Origin: Croceibacterium_B sp035470785 | Lineage (GTDB): Bacteria; Pseudomonadota; Alphaproteobacteria; Sphingomonadales; Sphingomonadaceae | Reading direction: 5' to 3' | DNA length: 64,000 nucleotides | Assembly: GCA_035470785.1 (NCBI GenBank) | Contig: DATIQN010000042.1 | Location: 22,608-86,607, forward strand | In this document: positions 35,409 through 43,623 of the stretch, piece by piece | Layout: each line of letters starts with the position of its first letter | How positions within the stretch are numbered: position 1 is the first letter of the stretch | Program-made: the position numbers and the translations under genes | The notes under the pieces: generated by a model | The model's database searches: none | Told to the model about the DNA's origin: nothing | The model's input: only the letters and a program-made list of their open reading frames with translations

Positions 35409-35779
35409 CAGCGCCGCTCGCGCGTCAGCGTGATGCCAATCTTTTCGTCCGCCTCCGACAGCGCCAGCTTGACGATCTTGACGCTGACTTGTTCGACCCG
35501 GGCGTCCTGCACGAACAGCGTGTCGCAGACATGTTCGGCGACCGCCTCGATCAGCTTGAAGTGCGTGTCGGGTCTCAAGGCCTCCGAGGCGGCAAACTTG
35601 AGGTCCATGTAGTTCTTGCTGGCGTCGAGCGAGGTCTCGGGCTCGTAGCGCGGCATGGCCTTGAGCTTGACGCGGATGGTGAAGCGCAGCGGCTGCGGGC
35701 GGCCGGTTTCTTCGGAATAGATCCCCGTGTGCACCATGTGCTCAAAGTCGGCGATTTCGAGGAGAAGGTTGTCGGCCAT
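35408..35779 (-). CDS. folB: Dihydroneopterin aldolase-type protein
   Basis: 123 residues from the ATG at 35779, at the start of the conserved LLLEIADFEHMVHTGIYSEE. FolB splits dihydroneopterin to the pterin used for folate. The T-fold blocks SLDASKNYMDLKFAASEAL and FKLIEAVAEHVCDTLF are clear, including the Glu/Lys region. An in-frame extension to 35926 exists but lacks conservation and crosses the end of the kinase gene. The downstream SDR-like gene overlaps by one base. Confidence 0.9.
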   Translation of the reverse strand: MADNLLLEIADFEHMVHTGIYSEETGRPQPLRFTIRVKLKAMPRYEPETSLDASKNYMDLKFAASEALRPDTHFKLIEAVAEHVCDTLFVQDARVEQVSVKIVKLALSEADEKIGITLTRERR

Positions 35780-35864
35780 TTCGCGGGTCCCTTGTCCGAC
35801 GCGCCGATGGCAGCGAAGTGCGGCGATGTCCACAGAAGTGGACATGCCGCGATTATCTCGGAAA

Positions 35865-37025
35865 CTAGCTGTTCGCGGCGAACGAAGCCTCATCAAGTAG
35901 CATTGCAAGCGGAAGGCTTGCCGCAAGAACTGTTCCGGGAGAAGCGCGGTGGATGGTCAGCCGGCCGCCGAGTTCGCGCGTCCTTGAACGCATCCCTTGC
36001 AAGCCCACGCCAGGGTTCAGGTCGGCCGGAATACCGCGGCCGTTGTCCGCCAGTATGACGTGCATCGTCCGTTTGCGGGCAATCAGCTTAAGCGTCAGCT
36101 CGCTCGCGTGGGCATGCCGGAGAACGTTGGAGAGCCCCTCCTGCACCATGCGGTAGATCGCGTGCTCGACTTCAGGTGACCCGACTTCGCAGTCACCCTC
36201 GATCGTAAAGCTCGTTTCGAGGCCCGCCCGCTTGCCGAAGCCTTGGACCAACCCGTGCAACGCATCGAGCAGACCAAGCCGCTCGAGTTGCGGCGGATGG
36301 GCGAGAAACGAAACCGACCGCAACTCTTTCTGCGCTTCAAGCAGGAGTCCTTCCATGTCGGCGATCACTTCGACTGCCACCACGTCGGACTTGACCTGTT
36401 TGAGCCGTGCGAGCGACAGGCTCAAGCCGGCGAGGAGTTGCAAACTCGAGTCGTGGAGCTCGCGCCCCATCCGGCGCCGCTCCTCTTCCTGGGCTTTCAT
36501 TATTTTGCTGCTGAAGCCGTTCCGCATCCTGCGCAATTGCATCAACTCGGTGACGTCGTAACGCGTCACACGGATGTATTCCCGGCCCGCGACGGTCATG
36601 AGCGCGAACCTGACTTCGAATTTCTTACCCGCCTGACGCCCGCCTGCCTCGTAGACAGTCCTGAACGAAGTGCGTTTCCGCTGCCTCAACTCCTCAACGG
36701 CGCCGATCACCATCTGGGCCGGGCGGTAACCCTCCCCGGCGATCTTGTTGAGTTCGTCGTGGTAATTGTTGCCGGGTTTGAAGTCTGAAAAGCCGTTCAG
36801 GTCGGTCGTCCGCTTCCATGCATCGTTGACAGCCAGGATGGTCCAGTCATCGGCGTCGATAAGCGCGGCTTGTTGAGTCAGCCCATCGAGAAGCTGCTGG
36901 AAGATTCCCACGTCTCCGGCCTGAGGAATGAATGCTGGACGGCGCTTTGAGGCGGTTACGCTCCCTGCTTTAACCGCGAGAGGCCCATGATAGCCCCGTT
37001 GATTCGCCAGATTCTGAGACCTCAT
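35865..37025 (-). CDS. PAS-domain sensor histidine kinase, HisKA_3 type
   Basis: 386 residues, no membrane segment, so probably cytosolic. Order: a PAS domain (about 45-150, QAALIDADDWTILAVNDAWK), a HisKA_3 dimerisation helix with phospho-His in RRRMGRELHDSSLQLLAG (about 193), and a HATPase domain (about 270-380, VQEGLSNVLRHAHASELTLK, ADNGRGIP, VGLQGMRSRTRELGG). NarX-like kinases usually have a LuxR-type response regulator beside them; none is adjacent, making it an orphan. Inverted repeats precede the gene. Confidence 0.92.
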   Translation of the reverse strand: MRSQNLANQRGYHGPLAVKAGSVTASKRRPAFIPQAGDVGIFQQLLDGLTQQAALIDADDWTILAVNDAWKRTTDLNGFSDFKPGNNYHDELNKIAGEGYRPAQMVIGAVEELRQRKRTSFRTVYEAGGRQAGKKFEVRFALMTVAGREYIRVTRYDVTELMQLRRMRNGFSSKIMKAQEEERRRMGRELHDSSLQLLAGLSLSLARLKQVKSDVVAVEVIADMEGLLLEAQKELRSVSFLAHPPQLERLGLLDALHGLVQGFGKRAGLETSFTIEGDCEVGSPEVEHAIYRMVQEGLSNVLRHAHASELTLKLIARKRTMHVILADNGRGIPADLNPGVGLQGMRSRTRELGGRLTIHRASPGTVLAASLPLAMLLDEASFAANS

Positions 37026-37065
37026 GTCACCCCCGGATCAGAGCTCCACAAGCTAAGCGGGTATA

Positions 37066-37095
37066 TCTGAGTGATCGCTCAGTAGATTTACTGAG
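37066..37095 (-). promoter_or_regulatory. Overlapping inverted repeats upstream of the histidine kinase
   Basis: Three CTGAG/CTCAG half-sites: CTGAG (37067-37071), CTCAGTA (37078-37084) and TACTGAG (37089-37095). The last two form a perfect 7-bp inverted repeat with a four-base gap; the first pair forms a 5-bp repeat. They lie 42 to 70 bases before the kinase start. Confidence 0.5.
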
Positions 37096-37171
37096 ACGTC
37101 AGATCATGCCTCGATGCTGTTGCAATCGGGTGACTTGGGCACCTGTTCAGTCAGGTTTATCCTGCTCCGCG

Positions 37172-38059
37172 TTAGCTCTTCTGCCAACGAGCGAATATTG
37201 CCGTAGGAAGAAGTCTCGCCTGCGCCCCATCTTCCCGTATTGCGAGGTCGCCATGCTCGATCGCACCGGGCAGGCCGGCCAATTGGTCGGCGAGCAGTCC
37301 AGCGAGCGCGAGGCTGCTCATCCGCACGGCGTAGACGGTGAGGAACAGGAAGCGGCTCTGCGCATCGAGCAGCTTGCGGCAATCGGCGATCAGCGGGGGC
37401 AGGCCTTCATCAAGCCGCCAGACCTCGTTATCGGGACCTCGCCCGAACTTGGGCGGATCGAGGATGATCCCGTCGTAGCGCTTTTCCCGGCGCACCTCGC
37501 GGGCGGTAAACTTGGCCGCGTCGTCCACCAGCCAGCGGATCGGGCGCTCGGCCATGTTCGACAGCGCAGCGTTGTCGCGCGCCTGGGCGACCGACTTCTT
37601 GCTCGCGTCGACATGGGTGACCGGGCCGCATTGGCTGAGCGCGAGCGTGCCGACGCCGGTGTAGCCGAACAGGTTGAGCGTCTGCGCGTCCTCCCGGCCG
37701 GCGAGTTGTGCGCGCATCCACTCCCATACCGGAGCCATGTCGGGGAAGAAACCAAGGTGGCGGAACGGCGTGCATTGCGCGGTGAAGCGAACCTCGTTCC
37801 AGGCCAGCGGCCAGCCTTCGAGCGGCACCTCGCTCGCGAACTGCCAGCGCCCGCCGCCGTCCTCGTCGGAGCCGGGAACGAATTCGCCGTCCGCCTGCCA
37901 ATCGGTTTGACGGGGCGACCACAGCGCCTGTACTTCGGGGCGAATGAAGCGGTAGGGGCCGTAGCGCTCGAGCTTGCGACCATGGCCGGAGTCGACGAGG
38001 CCGTAATCCGCCCAGCCAGCGCCCTCCATGATCAGCGGCTGCTGGACGAGCGTCGCCAT
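37172..38059 (-). CDS. Class I SAM-dependent RNA methyltransferase (RlmI-like)
   Basis: 295 residues. The SAM-binding motif is LNLFGYTGVGTLALSQCGP and the catalytic-loop motif is YDGIILDPPKFGRGP, as in RlmI/RlmL-type rRNA cytosine methyltransferases; the usual PUA domain is missing. The substrate is uncertain. It overlaps thrC by a single base (TGATG at 38057-38061), so it is translated directly after threonine synthase. Confidence 0.9.
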   Translation of the reverse strand: MATLVQQPLIMEGAGWADYGLVDSGHGRKLERYGPYRFIRPEVQALWSPRQTDWQADGEFVPGSDEDGGGRWQFASEVPLEGWPLAWNEVRFTAQCTPFRHLGFFPDMAPVWEWMRAQLAGREDAQTLNLFGYTGVGTLALSQCGPVTHVDASKKSVAQARDNAALSNMAERPIRWLVDDAAKFTAREVRREKRYDGIILDPPKFGRGPDNEVWRLDEGLPPLIADCRKLLDAQSRFLFLTVYAVRMSSLALAGLLADQLAGLPGAIEHGDLAIREDGAQARLLPTAIFARWQKS

Positions 38060-39462
38060 CAGCGCGAAGGCGCCGCGTGCTCGGCGACGTAGGCGGCGAT
38101 CGCGTCATAGTCGCCGGGCAGCTCGACGTAGCGCTCGTCGCGCTCGAACAGGTCGCCGACCCGCGTCGGCAGCGAGGGACGCTGGCCGATGGCGCGCTCG
38201 ACCGCGTCGCGGAACTTCGCCGCATGCGCGGTGGCCAGCGTGACGACAGGCACGTCGGCCGGAAGATCGGCGCTGCGCGCCGCATGGAGCCCAATCGCGG
38301 TGTGCGGGTCGACAATCTCGCCGTCGCACGCCTCATAGGCCCAACGCATCGCCTGGCTCATCTGGTCGGCATCGACGCGCGCGCTGGTGAACAGCGCGGC
38401 GGCGCCTTCGCGCTGGGCGTTGGTCAGGCGCATCGCCTTCGTGGCTTCGAAGCCGCGCATCTGCTCGGCGAGCGCCAGGCCGTCGCGGCCGCCGACGTCG
38501 AACAGCAGCCGCTCGAAGTTCGAGCTGACCTGGATGTCCATCGATGGCGCGGCGGTGGGCGTAACCGTTCCGGCGGAGTAATCGCCGGCGGACAGCGCGC
38601 GGTGGAGGATATCGTTGACGTTGGTGGCGACGATCAGCCGCTCGATCGGCAGGCCCATCCGCGCGGCGACATGCCCGGCGAAGACGTCGCCGAAATTGCC
38701 GGTCGGCACGCTGAAGGCGACCTTGCGCTCCGGTCCACCAAGCTGGAGCGCGGCGGCGAAGTAGTACACCACCTGCGCCATCAGCCGCGCCCAGTTGATC
38801 GAGTTGACCGCGCTGATGCGGAAGCGCCCGGTCATTTCAGTGTCGCCGAACATCCGCTTCACCATCGCCTGGGCGTCGTCGAAGCTGCCGTCGATGGCCA
38901 CGTTGTAGACGTTGGGCGCCTTGACCGTGGTCATTTGCCGCCGCTGGACATCGCTCACCCGACCCTTGGGGTGAAGCATGAAGATGTCGATCCCCTCGCG
39001 CCCCGCAACCGCGTCAATCGCCGCGCTGCCGGTGTCGCCGCTGGTCGCGCCGACGATCGTCAGGCGCTCTTCGCGACGGGAGAGGAATTCCTCGAACAGC
39101 AGGCCGAGGAGCTGCAGCGCGACGTCCTTGAACGCGAGCGTCGGGCCGTGGAACAGCTCGAGCAGCCAGTTGCGTTCGTCGAGCTGGGTCAGCGGGGTGA
39201 CGGCGACGTGGGCGAAGCGGCCATATGCCTGTTCGCACAGCTCAAGCAGACGCCCGGGCGCAAGGCTGTTGCCGACAAACGGCTGCATCACTCGCGCGGC
39301 GAGCTCAGGATAGGACAACCCCCGCATCGCGGCGATCTCGTCTAGCGTGAACATCGGCCACTCGCGCGGCACGTAAAGCCCGCCGTCCGCCGCCAGCCCC
39401 GCCAGCGTCGCGCCTTCGAAATCGAGCGCCGGGGCGCTGCCGCGGGTCGAGACATATTCCAT
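38059..39462 (-). CDS. thrC: Threonine synthase
   Basis: 467 residues, PLP enzyme converting O-phosphohomoserine to threonine. The PLP lysine is in ELFHGPTLAFKDVALQLLG; other blocks are VGATSGDTGSAAIDAVAG and SVPTGNFGDVFAGHVAARMG. The N-terminus MEYVSTRGSAPALDFEGATL is typical of the fungal/proteobacterial class. Divergent from the SRPBCC gene (118 bp between). Probably the final branch of the same region as the oxidase operon, as seen in sphingomonads. Confidence 0.97.
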   Translation of the reverse strand: MEYVSTRGSAPALDFEGATLAGLAADGGLYVPREWPMFTLDEIAAMRGLSYPELAARVMQPFVGNSLAPGRLLELCEQAYGRFAHVAVTPLTQLDERNWLLELFHGPTLAFKDVALQLLGLLFEEFLSRREERLTIVGATSGDTGSAAIDAVAGREGIDIFMLHPKGRVSDVQRRQMTTVKAPNVYNVAIDGSFDDAQAMVKRMFGDTEMTGRFRISAVNSINWARLMAQVVYYFAAALQLGGPERKVAFSVPTGNFGDVFAGHVAARMGLPIERLIVATNVNDILHRALSAGDYSAGTVTPTAAPSMDIQVSSNFERLLFDVGGRDGLALAEQMRGFEATKAMRLTNAQREGAAALFTSARVDADQMSQAMRWAYEACDGEIVDPHTAIGLHAARSADLPADVPVVTLATAHAAKFRDAVERAIGQRPSLPTRVGDLFERDERYVELPGDYDAIAAYVAEHAAPSR

Positions 39463-39580
39463 CCGGAGCGGCGGTTAGCGGTGCCGGGGGCGGCGAGCAA
39501 GCAATCGGCGCTAGGCGGGCTGGTGGTTTTGCTTCGGCGCCGCGCGGCTTAGAGTGTCCCGTCGATCAGGAGTCACCCGC

Positions 39581-40042
39581 ATGGACCTGCAATTCAAGGT
39601 TTTCGCCGTCGTTTCGAAGCCGGTGCATGAGGTGTTCGAGGCCGTCGCCGATCCCGAGCGGCTCTCGCGCTATTTTACCACCGGCGGCGCGCAGGGCCGG
39701 CTGGAGCAAGGCGCGACCGTGACGTGGGACTTCCACGATTTCCCCGGCGCCTTCCCGGTATGGGTCAAGGAAGTGGTGCCCGACGAGCGGATCGTCCTCG
39801 AATGGAAAGCCAACGAGCAAGGCGAGGCGGACGTCCCCGAGTCCCGCAACACCGTGACGAGGACCTTCCAGCCGACCGATGACGACCGCACCAAGGTCGA
39901 GATCGCCGAGGAAGGCTGGCGCGAGACCGCTGGCGGCCTGAAGGCGAGCTACGGTAACTGCATGGGCTGGTCCCAGATGCTCGCGGCGCTGAAGATCTGG
40001 CTCGAGCACGGCATCAACCTGCGCGAGGGTATGTACAAGTAG
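39581..40042 (+). CDS. SRPBCC (AHSA1-like) domain protein
   Basis: 153 residues; the ATG at 39581 follows an ATCAGGAGT ribosome site. START-like pattern: LQFKVFAVVSKPVHEVFEAV at the N-terminus, GATVTWDFHDFPGAFPVWVK in the middle and a C-terminal helix GWSQMLAALKIWLEHGINLR. The family binds ligands in a deep pocket; its substrate is unknown. It is the only plus-strand gene between thrC and the oxidase operon, converging with surf1 one base away. Confidence 0.88.
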   Translation: MDLQFKVFAVVSKPVHEVFEAVADPERLSRYFTTGGAQGRLEQGATVTWDFHDFPGAFPVWVKEVVPDERIVLEWKANEQGEADVPESRNTVTRTFQPTDDDRTKVEIAEEGWRETAGGLKASYGNCMGWSQMLAALKIWLEHGINLREGMYK

Positions 40043-40043
40043 G

Positions 40044-40631
40044 TCATGCGCCGGCGTCGGCTCGCCACTTCTTCCGCAGCGCCAGCGCGTAGATGACCAG
40101 CGCGGTCGTCGCGAACAGAAACCACTGCACGGCGTAGGACAAGTGGTTGTTCGGCAAGTCCCGCGGATCGGGCTTGGCGAGTTGCGCGAGCCCCGCTTCG
40201 GGAGGCGAGGCGACCAGGCGCAAGCCCTTGTCAGAGCCTGCGACCCAGCCGCTTACCGGCCCGCCCGACCATGCTGCAGGCTTCGGATCGTTCGACCACC
40301 CCAGCGCGACATTCGCCGTGCCGCCTCCAGGCAACGAACAGTGGGCGATGTGCGCCCAGCCCGGCTGATCAGCGGCGGAGCGGCCGGAGATCGCGTCCAC
40401 CCGGGTAACCACCGCGCAATTGACCTCGCTGCGGTGATACAGCGCTGTCTCGTACTCGCCCGGCCCCGCCGGCCACGGCACTTCGACCGAAGCCTCCTGC
40501 GCGTGTTCATAGCGGGCGATCAGCGCTTCCTTCCATGCCTTGCGGTGTAGCTGCCACACGCCGAGGCCGATCATTGTCGCCACGGCAGCAATGACCACCA
40601 GGGTCGAGACGATCGGAATGCGCCGAGTCAC
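40044..40631 (-). CDS. SURF1-like cytochrome oxidase assembly protein
   Basis: 195 residues, GTG start within a GTGA overlap with the DUF983 gene. SURF1 topology: one N-terminal membrane segment (about 5-25, VSTLVVIAAVATMIGLGVWQ) and one near the C-terminus (LSYAVQWFLFATTALVIYAL), with a periplasmic domain between. It helps haem a insertion in subunit I. It is the last gene of the oxidase operon. Confidence 0.92.
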   Translation of the reverse strand: MTRRIPIVSTLVVIAAVATMIGLGVWQLHRKAWKEALIARYEHAQEASVEVPWPAGPGEYETALYHRSEVNCAVVTRVDAISGRSAADQPGWAHIAHCSLPGGGTANVALGWSNDPKPAAWSGGPVSGWVAGSDKGLRLVASPPEAGLAQLAKPDPRDLPNNHLSYAVQWFLFATTALVIYALALRKKWRADAGA

Positions 40632-41008
40632 TTGCGCCCGGCTTCGCCGGCTTTCTGCCGGTACTCGGACCACATCAGCGCGGCCTTCGACAGGCGCAGG
40701 CCGCCAATCACGCCGAGCGTGGTCAAGGGCACCCACAGCAGCACATGGACCCACCATGGGGGCTCGGCCGCCAATTGCAGGGTCAAGGCGAGCGCGACGA
40801 CGATAGCGCCGACGATCATGGTCAGGAAGGCCGCCGGCCCGTCGCCGACGTTGAACTTGCCGAAATCGAGCGCGCAGGCGCGGCAGCGGTCGGCGAACTG
40901 GATTGGACCGGCGAATAAGGTCTTCGCGCCGCACCGCGGGCAAAGACCGAAAAGGGCAGCCTCGCGAAGCGAAGGCTGCCCTTTCGATGAGTCCGGCTGA
41001 TCCGGCAC
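40628..41008 (-). CDS. DUF983 family membrane protein
   Basis: 126 residues, GTG start. It has CPRCGAKTLF and DRCRACALDFG, a pair of CxxC zinc-ribbon knuckles, followed by two membrane segments (about 57-77 and 83-105). DUF983 genes lie in alphaproteobacterial oxidase operons and are presumed assembly factors. A strong 12-bp hairpin is embedded in the first 58 bases of the gene. It is four bases after the ctaE stop. Confidence 0.88.
   Translation of the reverse strand: MPDQPDSSKGQPSLREAALFGLCPRCGAKTLFAGPIQFADRCRACALDFGKFNVGDGPAAFLTMIVGAIVVALALTLQLAAEPPWWVHVLLWVPLTTLGVIGGLRLSKAALMWSEYRQKAGEAGRK
40950..40984 (-). terminator. Terminator-like hairpin inside the 5' end of the DUF983 gene
   Basis: Perfect 12-bp arms (AAAGGGCAGCCT at 40951-40962 and its complement at 40973-40984), ten-base loop, followed on the minus strand by TTTT as part of the stem end. 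It starts 29 bases beyond the ctaE stop. It has the form of an intrinsic terminator, yet lies within the DUF983 reading frame, so it may be a partial terminator. Confidence 0.6.
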
Positions 41009-41012
41009 GGGC

Positions 41013-41834
41013 TTATTCGTAGACCGCGCCCCAGCCGCCCCAGACGTAAACTACCACGAACAGGAACAGCCACACCACGTCGACGAAGTGCCAGTACCAA
41101 GCGGCCGCTTCGAAGCCGAAGTGCTGGCGCGGGGTGAAGTGGCCCTTGTAGGCGCGGATCAGGCACACGGTCAGGAATATCGTGCCGATGATCACGTGGA
41201 AGCCGTGGAAGCCGGTCGCCATGAAGAACGCCGAGCCGTAGGTGTTCTTGCCGAAGCCGAACGGGGCGTGGACGTATTCGTAGGCCTGGATGCTGGTGAA
41301 GGTCAGGCCGAGCAGGATCGTCAGCCACAGGCCCGTCTTCAGGCCCTTACGGTCGCCGTGGATCAGGCAGTGGTGCGCCCAGGTGACCGTGGTGCCCGAG
41401 CACAGCAGGATCAGCGTGTTGAGCAGCGGCAGGTCGAACGGGTTGATGACTTCCTTGATCGACTTGGGCGGAAACACCCCGCCGACCGCGTCGGTCAGCG
41501 CGTTAGGGAACAGCGCGAAATCGAACCAGCTCCAGAACCACCCGACGAAGAACATCACTTCCGAAGCGATGAACAGGATCATCCCGTAGCGCAGGTGCAG
41601 CTGCACCACCGGCGTGTGGTCGCCATGCTGCGCTTCCTTCACAATGGCCGAGAACCACGAGAAGAACGTGGCGATCAGGCCCATGATGCCCAGGCCCAGC
41701 ACGATCGGCCAGTTGGCCATCGAGTGCATGAACAGCACCATGCCGCTGGTGAAAGTGACCGCCGACACCGCGCCGACCAGCGGCCAGATGTTGGGCGGCA
41801 GGATATGGTACTGATGGTTCTTGGCACCGGCCAT
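41013..41834 (-). CDS. ctaE: Cytochrome c oxidase subunit III
   Basis: 273 residues with seven membrane segments. Blocks typical of subunit III: YHILPPNIWPLVGAVSAVTF, LRYGMILFIASEVMFFVGWF, TVTWAHHCLIHGDRKGLK, and AAAWYWHFVDVVWLFLFVVV. It belongs to the aa3-type oxidase with ctaC and ctaD. It follows ctaG with 67 bp between. Confidence 0.97.
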   Translation of the reverse strand: MAGAKNHQYHILPPNIWPLVGAVSAVTFTSGMVLFMHSMANWPIVLGLGIMGLIATFFSWFSAIVKEAQHGDHTPVVQLHLRYGMILFIASEVMFFVGWFWSWFDFALFPNALTDAVGGVFPPKSIKEVINPFDLPLLNTLILLCSGTTVTWAHHCLIHGDRKGLKTGLWLTILLGLTFTSIQAYEYVHAPFGFGKNTYGSAFFMATGFHGFHVIIGTIFLTVCLIRAYKGHFTPRQHFGFEAAAWYWHFVDVVWLFLFVVVYVWGGWGAVYE

Positions 41835-41901
41835 GATGATCGCTTCCTGGTCCTTGTTGGTCTGGCCCTTAATGGCCTCGTCGCGCTCGGTCCAGAGGGT
41901 C

Positions 41902-42471
41902 CTATCCCTCTTTCTTCACCGGGTGGAATGTGTAGCTCAAGGTGATCTGCTGGATGGCCTTGGTATCGGGATCGTTGAGGATCTTCGGATCGACGTAATA
42001 GATCACCGGCATGCGTACGGCCTGATGCGGCTGGAGCGTCTGCTGGGTGAAGCAGAAGCACTGGATCTTGTTGAAATAGGACCCGGTCTGCTCGGGCACG
42101 ACGTTGAAGGTCGCGGTGCCGGTGAGCGGCTGGTCGGAATTGTTCTGCGCCGAGAACAGCGCCATGCTGCGTTCGCCGATGGCGATCGTCTGGGTGGTCT
42201 GCAGCGGCTTAAAGGTCCACGGCATCCCGCGTTCGACGTCGGCGTCGAAACGCACCGAGATGGTCGCGCCGCCGGCACTCTTGGCGAATTGCGAGGCGTC
42301 GACCGCCTGCGCCTCGGTCGCGCGCTGGGTGGTGCCGGCGAACCCGGTCGCCTGGCAGAACAGGCGATACATCGGCACCGCCGCAAAGCCGAGGCCGAGC
42401 ATGGCCAGCGCCACCAGCACCATGATCCTCCCGATGCGGCGGTTTCTCGCGTCTATGGCCTGCGTCACCAT
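41902..42471 (-). CDS. ctaG: Cytochrome c oxidase assembly protein CtaG (Cox11)
   Basis: 189 residues. A single N-terminal membrane anchor (about 15-35) is followed by a periplasmic domain with the copper-binding cysteines in YFNKIQCFCFTQQTLQPHQA. CtaG/Cox11 delivers copper to CuB in subunit I. The gene starts three bases after the small 41-residue frame and lies upstream of ctaE, the usual order. Confidence 0.96.
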   Translation of the reverse strand: MVTQAIDARNRRIGRIMVLVALAMLGLGFAAVPMYRLFCQATGFAGTTQRATEAQAVDASQFAKSAGGATISVRFDADVERGMPWTFKPLQTTQTIAIGERSMALFSAQNNSDQPLTGTATFNVVPEQTGSYFNKIQCFCFTQQTLQPHQAVRMPVIYYVDPKILNDPDTKAIQQITLSYTFHPVKKEG

Positions 42472-42474
42472 CGT

Positions 42475-42600
42475 TCAGCCCGCGATCTTGGCCCAGGTGA
42501 TCGCATAGAACAGCACGACGATCGCGCCGAGCACGAGGCCCAGCGCGATGTTGCGCCCGCGCCGCGCGCGCTTCAGGGCGTCTTGTTCTTCGGGGGTCAT
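42475..42600 (-). CDS. Small membrane protein of the oxidase operon (CoxF-like)
   Basis: 41 residues starting MTPEEQDALKRARRGRNIAL, then one membrane segment (LGLVLGAIVVLFYAITW) and a short AKIAG end. It overlaps ctaB by four bases (ATGA at 42597-42600) and ends three bases before ctaG. A short single-pass gene at this position is conserved in alphaproteobacterial oxidase operons. It is probably an assembly or accessory subunit. Confidence 0.8.
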   Translation of the reverse strand: MTPEEQDALKRARRGRNIALGLVLGAIVVLFYAITWAKIAG

Positions 42601-43517
42601 AGCGAAAGCCCCTGCCCGAGGATCAGCCGGTCCGCAACCAGCGCGGTGAACAGGGCGAACAGGTAGAGCACCGAATAGCCGAACAAGCGCTTCTCGGGCT
42701 TCATCCGGTCCCCTTCGTCAGAGCGGCGCATGGCGACGGGAATGCACATCGCCACAAAAAGTCCGGAGAGCGCCAGCGCGGCGACACCGTAGACGGCGCC
42801 GACCCCGCCGATCCACCACGGCCCCAGACTGACCGCGAACAGCACCACGGCATAAGCGAGGATCTGCCGCCGCGTGGTCGCCTGTCCAGAGACCACCGGC
42901 AGCATTGGAATGCCAGCCTTGGCGTAGTCCGTCTGCACGAACAGCGCCAGCGCCCAGAAGTGCGGCGGGGTCCACATGAAGATGATCGCGAACAGCAGAA
43001 CCGGCGTCAGGGTTATGTGCCCGGTGACCGCGACCCAACCGATCATGGGCGGGAAGGCGCCCGCCCCGCCGCCGATGACGATGTTCTGCGGCGTGCGCGG
43101 CTTGAGCCAGATCGTATAAACCACGGCATAATAGAGGATCGAGATCGCCAGGATAATCGCGGAAAGCCAGTTTACTGCGAGGCCCATGATCAGCACCGAA
43201 GCGACCGACAGCGCGACACCGAAGTCGCGCGCGTTGGTGCGGGGCATTCGCCCTTGCGGCAGCGGCCGCTTGGCCGTGCGCTTCATCCGCGCGTCGAGAT
43301 CGGCTTCCCACCACTGGTTGAGCGCGCCCGCCCCGCCCGCGCCTACGGCGATGCACAGCACCGCGGTGAAGCCGAGCACGGGGTTGATGTGCCCGGGCGC
43401 GGCGAGCAGGCCGCACAGCCCGGTAAACACTACCAGGCTCATCACTCGCGGCTTCGTCAGCGCGAAATAGTCGCGCCATTCGGACGGGAGCGTCTGCATT
43501 TGTGCGGTTGCGGTCAT
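42597..43517 (-). CDS. ctaB: Protoheme IX farnesyltransferase
   Basis: 306 residues with seven to nine membrane segments, a UbiA-type prenyltransferase producing haem O from haem B. Substrate-binding motif NQWWEADLDARMKRTAKRPL is clear, and a second is YTIWLKPRTPQNIVIGGGAG. It lies after ctaD, with a spacer holding a palindromic repeat, and its end overlaps the 41-residue gene by four bases. Confidence 0.96.
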   Translation of the reverse strand: MTATAQMQTLPSEWRDYFALTKPRVMSLVVFTGLCGLLAAPGHINPVLGFTAVLCIAVGAGGAGALNQWWEADLDARMKRTAKRPLPQGRMPRTNARDFGVALSVASVLIMGLAVNWLSAIILAISILYYAVVYTIWLKPRTPQNIVIGGGAGAFPPMIGWVAVTGHITLTPVLLFAIIFMWTPPHFWALALFVQTDYAKAGIPMLPVVSGQATTRRQILAYAVVLFAVSLGPWWIGGVGAVYGVAALALSGLFVAMCIPVAMRRSDEGDRMKPEKRLFGYSVLYLFALFTALVADRLILGQGLSL

Positions 43518-43529
43518 GAAACGCCAATT

Positions 43530-43615
43530 CCCCTCCCGCTCGCGGGAGGGGTTAGGGATGGGTCCGTGCGAAGGTGGAACTTCCCACCCTCGGCCCCTCC
43601 CGCGAGCGGGAGGGG
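43530..43615. repeat. Paired inverted-repeat element between ctaD and ctaB
   Basis: Two nearly palindromic 22-base units (43530-43551 and 43594-43615), both of the form CCCCTCCCG...CGGGAGGGG and in inverted orientation, separated by 42 bases. The layout resembles REP/BIME-type dispersed repeats and would form stable RNA hairpins in the ctaD-ctaB message. Confidence 0.75.
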
Positions 43616-43623
43616 TGAGAAAA

